NCBI GenBank assembly: GCA_963707665.1
Contig: CAVPQU010000013.1
Span: 1-64,000, forward strand
Reading direction: 5' to 3'
Origin: DATJCV01 sp963707665
Lineage (GTDB): Bacteria > Pseudomonadota > Gammaproteobacteria > Burkholderiales > Burkholderiaceae_D
DNA length: 64,000 nt
In this document: one piece after another, positions 58,409 to 64,000 of the stretch
How the letters are laid out: each line of letters begins with the position of its first letter
Position numbering within the stretch: the stretch's first letter is position 1
The notes under the pieces: model-generated
The model's input: only the letters and a program-made list of their open reading frames with translations
Told to the model about the DNA's origin: nothing
The model's database searches: none
Program-made: the position numbers and the translations under genes

Positions 58409-60511
58409 ATGGCCCGCACCACACCCATCGAGCACTACCGCAACATCGGTATCTCGGCCCACATCGACGCCGGCAAGACCACCACCACCGAGCGCATCCT
58501 GTTTTACACCGGGGTCAACCACAAGCTGGGCGAAGTGCATGAAGGCGCCGCCACCATGGACTGGATGGCGCAGGAGCAGGAACGCGGCATCACCATCACC
58601 TCGGCTGCCACCACCGCGTTCTGGAACGGCATGCACCACAACTATCCGTTGCACCGGATCAACATCATCGACACCCCGGGCCACGTCGACTTCACGATCG
58701 AGGTCGAACGCTCGATGCGGGTGCTGGATGGCGCGCTGATGGTGTACGACGCGGTCGGCGGCGTGCAGCCGCAATCCGAAACGGTCTGGCGCCAGGCCAA
58801 CAAGTATCACGTGCCGCGGCTGGCCTTCGTCAACAAGATGGATCGCGTCGGCGCCGACTTTGCCCGCGTGGTGCGGCAGATGCGCGAACGGCTGGGCGCC
58901 AATCCGGTGCCGATCCAGCTGCCACTCGGCGCCGAGGACGACTTTGCAGGCGTGATCGACCTGGTGGAAATGCAGGCGATTGTCTGGGACGAAGAATCAC
59001 GCGGCGTCAAGTTCCGCTATGAAGAAATCCCCGCTGCCTTGCTGCCGTCCGCGGCCAAAGCCCGTGAGCGGCTGCTGGAAGCGGTGGCCGAAGCCTCCGA
59101 TGCGCTGACCGAAAAATACCTGAATGGCGAGGCGCTGAGCGTGGCCGAAATCAAGGCGGCGCTGCGCCAGCGCACGGTCGCCGGCCAAATCGTGCCGGTA
59201 CTGTGCGGCTCCGCCTTCAAGAACAAGGGCATCCAGGCGGTGCTGGACGCCGTCATCGATTACCTGCCGTCGCCGCGCGACATCGAGGCAATCAACGGCG
59301 AGGACGAGCATGGGCGGACCGTGCAGCGGCACCCCGCCGACGACGAAAAATTCGCCGCCCTGGCGTTCAAGATCATGACCGATCCCTTCGTCGGCCAGCT
59401 GATTTTCCTGCGCGTGTATTCCGGTGTGCTGCAATCCGGCGATACCGTCTACAACCCGGTCAAGGGCAGTCGCGAACGGGTCGGGCGCCTGCTGCAAATG
59501 CATGCCAACCACCGCGAGGAATTGAAGGTGGTGCGCGCCGGCGACATCGCCGCCGCGGTCGGCCTGCGCGACGCCACCACCGGCGACACGCTGTGCGCGC
59601 CGGACGCGCCGATCACGCTGGAGCGCATGGTGTTTCCGGAACCGGTGATTTCGCAGGCGGTGGAACCGAAAACCCGTGCCGACCAGGAAAAAATGGGCAT
59701 GGCCTTCAACCGTCTGGCGCAGGAAGATCCGTCGTTTCGCGTTTCCACCGATGAGGAGTCGGGCCAGACCATCATCGCCGGCATGGGTGAGCTGCATCTG
59801 GAAATCCTGGTCGACCGCCTGCGGCGCGAGTTCGGCGTCGAAGCCACGGTCGGCAAGCCGCAGGTGGCCTACCGCGAGACCATCCGCAAGACCTGCGACG
59901 AGGTGGAAGGCAAGTTCATCAAGCAGTCCGGCGGGCGCGGCCAGTACGGCCATGTGGTACTCAAGCTGGAGCCGCAGCCGCCCGGCAAGGGCTATGAATT
60001 CGTCGACGCCATCAAGGGCGGCGTGGTGCCGCGCGAATTCATCCCGGCGGTCGACAAGGGCATCCGCGAAACCTTGAATGCCGGCGTGCTGGCCGGCTAT
60101 CCGGTGGTGGATGTCAAGGTGACGCTGTTCTTCGGCTCCTACCACGACGTCGACTCGAACGAAAACGCCTTCCGCATGGCGGCCTCGATCGGCTTCAAGG
60201 ACGGCATGCGGCGCGCCGACCCGGTGCTGCTGGAGCCGGTGATGGCGGTCGAAGTCGAGACGCCCGACGAATTCATGGGCAACGTCGCCGGCGACCTGTC
60301 CGGCCGGCGCGGCAGCATCCACGGCATGGACGATATGGCCGGCGGCATCAAGGTGATCACCGCCGAGGTGCCACTGGCCGACATGTTCGGCTATGCGACC
60401 ACGCTGCGTTCGCTGACCCAGGGCCGGGCCACCTACACGATGGAATTCAAGCACTACGCTGCCACCCCGCCGCAAGTGGCCAGTGCGGTGATCGGCTCGC
60501 GCGGGCGTTAG
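58409..60511 (+). CDS. fusA: Elongation factor G
   Basis: A 700-residue translation GTPase with all five domains. G1 AHIDAGKTT, G2 RGITIT, G3 DTPGHVDF, G4 VNKMD and G5 GSAFKNKG are intact. Domain IV (GGRGQYGHVVLKLEP, GGVVPREFIPAVDKGI) and the C-terminal domain are complete. GGGGGAC precedes the ATG. It translocates tRNA and mRNA on the ribosome and helps recycling. It stands alone between ybeY and corC rather than in the str operon with tuf and rpsGL, so it is probably a second EF-G of the kind found in many beta- and gammaproteobacteria. Confidence 0.95.
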   Translation: MARTTPIEHYRNIGISAHIDAGKTTTTERILFYTGVNHKLGEVHEGAATMDWMAQEQERGITITSAATTAFWNGMHHNYPLHRINIIDTPGHVDFTIEVERSMRVLDGALMVYDAVGGVQPQSETVWRQANKYHVPRLAFVNKMDRVGADFARVVRQMRERLGANPVPIQLPLGAEDDFAGVIDLVEMQAIVWDEESRGVKFRYEEIPAALLPSAAKARERLLEAVAEASDALTEKYLNGEALSVAEIKAALRQRTVAGQIVPVLCGSAFKNKGIQAVLDAVIDYLPSPRDIEAINGEDEHGRTVQRHPADDEKFAALAFKIMTDPFVGQLIFLRVYSGVLQSGDTVYNPVKGSRERVGRLLQMHANHREELKVVRAGDIAAAVGLRDATTGDTLCAPDAPITLERMVFPEPVISQAVEPKTRADQEKMGMAFNRLAQEDPSFRVSTDEESGQTIIAGMGELHLEILVDRLRREFGVEATVGKPQVAYRETIRKTCDEVEGKFIKQSGGRGQYGHVVLKLEPQPPGKGYEFVDAIKGGVVPREFIPAVDKGIRETLNAGVLAGYPVVDVKVTLFFGSYHDVDSNENAFRMAASIGFKDGMRRADPVLLEPVMAVEVETPDEFMGNVAGDLSGRRGSIHGMDDMAGGIKVITAEVPLADMFGYATTLRSLTQGRATYTMEFKHYAATPPQVASAVIGSRGR

Positions 60512-60836
60512 CGGTCGCACCGCGCGACCGGCAGGTCGGCGGATCGAGACCTGCCTGCGGCATATACTCCCATTGCAATAGCTTGTTTTCAGCCGTGAAA
60601 TAGCCTGATTTGACAATATACCCCTACTATTTTCATTCAAGATTCGCGAGCTGGCAGCTATTTCCCCCTGGCGCCATGTTTTCACAGCGAATAGCGTCAG
60701 CGGCTCTGAAGTGGCCGTACCCCGGCCACGGCCGCCGCCGCTTTGCTATTGCGCAAGGACGTCGCTTTTCGGGCTTGTAACTCATTTGTTGTATCCTGTA
60801 CGCTTTGTAACAACTCCGCAGCCCAGCTTGCGCCCT
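60512..60836. other. Intergenic region between fusA and corC
   Basis: No gene supported. A TTGACA occurs near 60611 in an AT-rich patch and could be the -35 of the corC-lnt promoter, but I see no convincing -10 at the right distance. Confidence 0.4.
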
Positions 60837-61719
60837 ATGCCAGACCTCCCTGCTGACGCCAGATCCACTGGCGCCAAACCACACCGGTCACTGTTCGAAC
60901 GCCTGACCGCACTGATTTCCCCCGAACCTGAAAACCGCGCCGAACTGCTGGAAATCCTGCAGGACGCGCATGGACGCAACCTGATCGACGCCGACGCCCT
61001 GTCGATGATCGAGGGCGTGTTCCAGGTGTCCGACCTGTCGGCGGCCGACATCATGATCCCGCGCTCGCAGATGGATATGGTCGACGTCGACAAGCCGCTC
61101 GAAGAATGGCTGCCGATGGTGCTGGAGACCGCGCACTCGCGCTTTCCGGCAGTGGCCGGCGACCGCGACAAGGTGATCGGCATCCTGCTGGCAAAAGACC
61201 TGCTGCGCTATTACGCGGAAGAATCGTTCGACGTGCGCGACATGCTGCGTCCGGCCGTGCTTCATCCCGGAATCGAAGCGGCTGAACGTGCTGCTGCGCG
61301 ATTTCCGCGCCAACCACAACCACATGGCGATCGTGGTCGACGAATATGGCGGCGTCGGCGGCCTGATCACGATCGAAGACGTGCTGGAGCAGATCGTTGG
61401 CGACATCGAGGACGAATACGATTACGACGAGGCGGAAGACAACATCCTGCCGATCAAGGAAGGCCGCAACGGCCCGCGCTGGCGGATCAAGGCGCTGACT
61501 GAAATCGAGCAGTTCAACGAGGTCTTGCACACCAGCTTGCCGGACGAAGATGTCGATACCATCGGCGGCCTGGTGGCCAATCACCTGGGACGCGTGCCGC
61601 ACAAGGGCGACCGTTTCGATATGGATCAGCTGCGCTTCGAAGTGCTGCGCGCCGACGCCCGCCAGGTGCATGTGCTGCTGGTGGAACGATTGCCGGCCAC
61701 CGCGGCGGATGCGGTGTGA
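60837..61719 (+). pseudogene. corC: CorC/HlyC-family transporter-associated protein, one-base frameshift
   Basis: A cytoplasmic CBS-pair protein of about 293 residues. The N-terminus reads SLFERLTALISPEPENRAELLEILQDAH. The first CBS domain contains VFQVSDLSAADIMIPRSQMDMVD, and the second MAIVVDEYGGVGGLITIEDVLEQIVGDIEDEYD. The C-terminal CorC_HlyC domain is RWRIKALTEIEQFNEVLHT and onward. An extra G near 61280 splits the CBS pair; removing it gives IEALNVLLRDFRANHNHMA. It neighbours lnt with a GTGA overlap, the usual pairing in proteobacteria. Linked to magnesium/cobalt homeostasis in enterobacteria. Confidence 0.88.
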
Positions 61720-63269
61720 CGCCAGCGGCATCGCTCCAGCGTCTTCCCGCAACGCCGCTCATGGTCGTGCTGGCCCTGGTGGCCGGTGGCCTATCGGTAC
61801 TGGCTTTCGCGCCATTTGGCCTGTGGCCGCTGCAGATCGCCACGCTGGGGCTGCTGTTCTGGCTGGCGGCGCATGCGGCCAGCGTGCGCCACGGAGCGCT
61901 GCTGGGCTGGCTGTACGGTTTCGCCGCTTCAGTCTGCGGCGTCCACTGGCTGTACGTCAGCCTGCATCATTTCGGCGGCATGCCGGCTGCCTTGGCGGTG
62001 CTGGCGGTGCTCTTGCTGGCCGCCTACCTCGGCGCCTGGAGCGCCTTGGCGATGGGCGCCGCGCTTTGGCTCAGGCGCCGCTGGCAGGCACCGCCGACCG
62101 TCGCCCTGCTGCTGCTGATGCCAGCCTGCTGGGCGGTATCGGAATGGTTGCGCGGCTGGGTCCTGACCGGCTTTCCCTGGCTTGCTTCCGGCTACGCCCA
62201 CAGCGACAGTCCGCTGGCGGGCTACGCGCCGTTGCTGGGGGTGTACGGCATCGCCCTGGTCGGCGCCTGCATTGCCGGCGCACTGGCGCTGCTGCCGGCC
62301 AGAAAGCTGCCGCTTGGCGTCGCACTGGCGCTGCTGCTGGCGGGCGCCGCACTGCGCGCCGTGCCCTGGACCGCAGACCACGGCCAGCCGCTCACGGTGC
62401 GCCTGCTGCAAGGCGCGGTGCCGCAGGAAATGAAATTCGAGCGGGCCCAGCTGGAGGCAAGCCTGGACCTGTATCGCGACATGATCCGGGCCCAGCCGGC
62501 GCAGTTGATTGCGACGCCGGAAACCGCGATTCCGGTACTGCTTGGGCAACTGGCGCCCGGTTATCTGGAGGATCTGCAGCGCTTCGCGCAGCAATCCGGC
62601 AGCCACCTGTTACTCGGCGCGCCAATCGGCGACGCCCCGCTGCACTACACCAACAGCGTGATCGGCATCGCGCCGAACGCACAGACGCCGCACTACCGCT
62701 ACGACAAGCACCACCTGGTGCCGTTCGGCGAATTCATCCCGTTCGGCTTTCGCTGGTTCGTTGACCAGATGCACATCCCGCTGGGCGACTTCACGCGCGG
62801 CGCGCTGCTGCAGCCGGGGTTCGCGGTCGGCGACCAGCGGATCCTGCCGAATATCTGCTACGAAGACCTGTTCGGCGAGGAAATTGCCGCCCAGCTGGCG
62901 GCTGGCCACGCGTCCGGCACGGCGGCGACGCTGTTGCTGAACATGTCCAACATCGCCTGGTTTGGCGACACCATCGCGCTGCCCCAGCATTTGCAAATCT
63001 CGCAACTGCGGGCGCTGGAAACCGGGCGGCCGATGCTGCGTGCCACCAACACCGGCACCACGGCGGTGATCGACCGCCACGGCCGCATCAGCGCCCAACT
63101 GGCGCCTTATACGCGTGCCACGCTGGCGGCCACGGTGCAAGGCAGCAGTGGTGCAACACCCTATATCCTGTTCGGCAATCAGCTGGTGCTGGCACTGGTT
63201 TTGCTGGCGCTGGGCGCGGCCTGGCTACTCAGCCGAAAACCCCGGGCGGTGCCCGGCGGCCATGGATAA
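61716..63269 (+). CDS. lnt: Apolipoprotein N-acyltransferase
   Basis: A 517-residue inner-membrane enzyme that adds the third acyl chain to lipoproteins. Six or more spans at the N-terminus are followed by a periplasmic nitrilase-fold domain with the catalytic triad Glu in ATPETAIPVL, Lys in YDKHHLVPFGEFIP and Cys in NICYEDLFGEE. SNIAWFGDTIALPQHLQI follows, as expected, and a last span sits near the C-terminus. The GTG at 61716 overlaps the corC stop. Confidence 0.95.
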   Translation: MTPAASLQRLPATPLMVVLALVAGGLSVLAFAPFGLWPLQIATLGLLFWLAAHAASVRHGALLGWLYGFAASVCGVHWLYVSLHHFGGMPAALAVLAVLLLAAYLGAWSALAMGAALWLRRRWQAPPTVALLLLMPACWAVSEWLRGWVLTGFPWLASGYAHSDSPLAGYAPLLGVYGIALVGACIAGALALLPARKLPLGVALALLLAGAALRAVPWTADHGQPLTVRLLQGAVPQEMKFERAQLEASLDLYRDMIRAQPAQLIATPETAIPVLLGQLAPGYLEDLQRFAQQSGSHLLLGAPIGDAPLHYTNSVIGIAPNAQTPHYRYDKHHLVPFGEFIPFGFRWFVDQMHIPLGDFTRGALLQPGFAVGDQRILPNICYEDLFGEEIAAQLAAGHASGTAATLLLNMSNIAWFGDTIALPQHLQISQLRALETGRPMLRATNTGTTAVIDRHGRISAQLAPYTRATLAATVQGSSGATPYILFGNQLVLALVLLALGAAWLLSRKPRAVPGGHG

Positions 63270-63359
63270 GCGCCCGGGCCGGCGTCAAAACCGCTAAAAT
63301 CAAAAGCTTTGGCAATCCTGCGCGAGCCGGCCCTGTGCCCGGCTGCTGCACTCATCACG

Positions 63360-64000
63360 ATGCTCACATTCCAACAAATCATTCTCAAGCTGCAGGATTA
63401 CTGGGACGCCCAAGGCTGCGCACTGCTGCAGCCGTACGACATGGAAGTCGGCGCCGGCACCTCGCACACCGCCACTTTCCTGCGCGCGATCGGCCCCGAG
63501 CCGTGGCGCGCCGCCTACGTGCAGCCGTCGCGCCGGCCCAAAGACGGCCGTTATGGCAATAATCCGAACCGCCTGCAGCACTATTATCAATACCAGGTGG
63601 TGCTGAAGCCGGCGCCGGAAAACATCCTCGACCTGTATCTCGGCTCGCTCGAAGCGCTGGGGCTGGACCTGAAGCAAAACGACGTGCGCTTCGTCGAGGA
63701 CGACTGGGAAAACCCGACGCTGGGCGCCTGGGGCCTGGGTTGGGAAGTCTGGCTGAACGGCATGGAAGTCACCCAGTTCACCTATTTCCAGCAGGTCGGC
63801 GGCCTCGACTGCAAGCCGGTGCTGGGCGAAATCACCTACGGCATCGAACGGCTGGCGATGTACCTGCAGGGCGTGGAAAACGTCTACGACCTGACCTGGA
63901 CCGAATGGGAAGAGCGCGGCGTCAGGAAAACCCTCAGCTACGGCGACGTCTTTCACCAGAACGAAGTCGAGCAATCGACCTACAACTTCGAATACTCGAA
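63360..64000 (+). CDS. glyQ: Glycyl-tRNA synthetase alpha subunit (3' end outside window)
   Basis: The first 213 residues of the catalytic alpha subunit of the bacterial tetrameric glycyl-tRNA synthetase (about 300 residues when complete). The sequence is nearly diagnostic: LQDYWDAQGCALLQPYDMEVGAGTSHTATFLRAIGPEPW, YVQPSRRPKDGRYGNNPNRLQHYYQYQV, and GWEVWLNGMEVTQFTYFQQVGG. A -10-like TAAAAT lies about 65 bp before the ATG. The reading frame is open to the last base of the window; glyS probably follows. Confidence 0.96.
   Translation, partial: MLTFQQIILKLQDYWDAQGCALLQPYDMEVGAGTSHTATFLRAIGPEPWRAAYVQPSRRPKDGRYGNNPNRLQHYYQYQVVLKPAPENILDLYLGSLEALGLDLKQNDVRFVEDDWENPTLGAWGLGWEVWLNGMEVTQFTYFQQVGGLDCKPVLGEITYGIERLAMYLQGVENVYDLTWTEWEERGVRKTLSYGDVFHQNEVEQSTYNFEYS

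Noticed and set aside
58997..60685. Long minus-strand open frame (about 562 codons) opposite fusA
   Set aside because: Antisense of a highly conserved EF-G gene with no family features of its own.

Overview
The window looks like a chromosomal segment of a betaproteobacterium, most probably Burkholderiales and close to Oxalobacteraceae. The evidence is the housekeeping order miaB-phoH-ybeY-fusA-corC-lnt-glyQ at the right end, the Burkholderiales-type general porin, and the protocatechuate 4,5-cleavage genes. The genus cannot be fixed from the sequence alone.

Layout. (1) 1-3.1 kb: two tandem copies of a secreted, Pro/Thr-rich protein of unknown family, sharing about 1.04 kb of identical DNA. 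(2) 3.1-9.4 kb: an AT-richer island with three related GNAT/FemAB-like acyltransferase genes, two of which share an identical 327-bp 5' cassette. A Wzx-type flippase and a HEPN-like gene remnant follow. (3) 9.8-20.8 kb: an aromatic catabolism island. It holds ligK-ligJ-galD, a LysR regulator with two DNA-binding domains, ligA-ligB-vanA-vanB with a second LysR regulator, and pobR/pobA. (4) 20.9-25.8 kb: a liv-type ABC importer. (5) 26.3-34 kb: a TRAP transporter with a ThDP-dependent enzyme and an aldehyde dehydrogenase, then a porin. (6) 34.6-37.8 kb: ligI, a DUF1932-type dehydrogenase and an MFS exporter. (7) 38-39.8 kb: an EamA transporter and a Fur-box-controlled cupredoxin plus FTR1 iron permease. 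(8) 40-51.2 kb: an IclR regulator, a second liv importer and an acyl-CoA ligase, divergent from gcdH-pimC-pimD, probably for dicarboxylic acids. (9) 51.2-64 kb: terC, nhaR-like, a D-Ala-D-Ala dipeptidase, a DUF3014 protein and the housekeeping block.

How the genes work together. Vanillate (VanAB) and 4-hydroxybenzoate (PobA) converge on protocatechuate. LigAB opens its ring. After an oxidation step with no recognised LigC in the window, LigI, GalD, LigJ and LigK carry the product to pyruvate and oxaloacetate. The only dehydrogenase beside ligI is the DUF1932 protein, a candidate for the missing step.

Caution on sequence quality. Well over a dozen single-base insertions or deletions interrupt otherwise well conserved genes (livK, the ThDP enzyme, porin, livG, livH, gcdH, pimC, pimD, nhaR, the dipeptidase, phoH, corC and others). 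Removing or adding one base restores each frame. This looks like indel error in the assembly rather than gene decay. Such genes are typed 'pseudogene' here but are probably intact in the organism.
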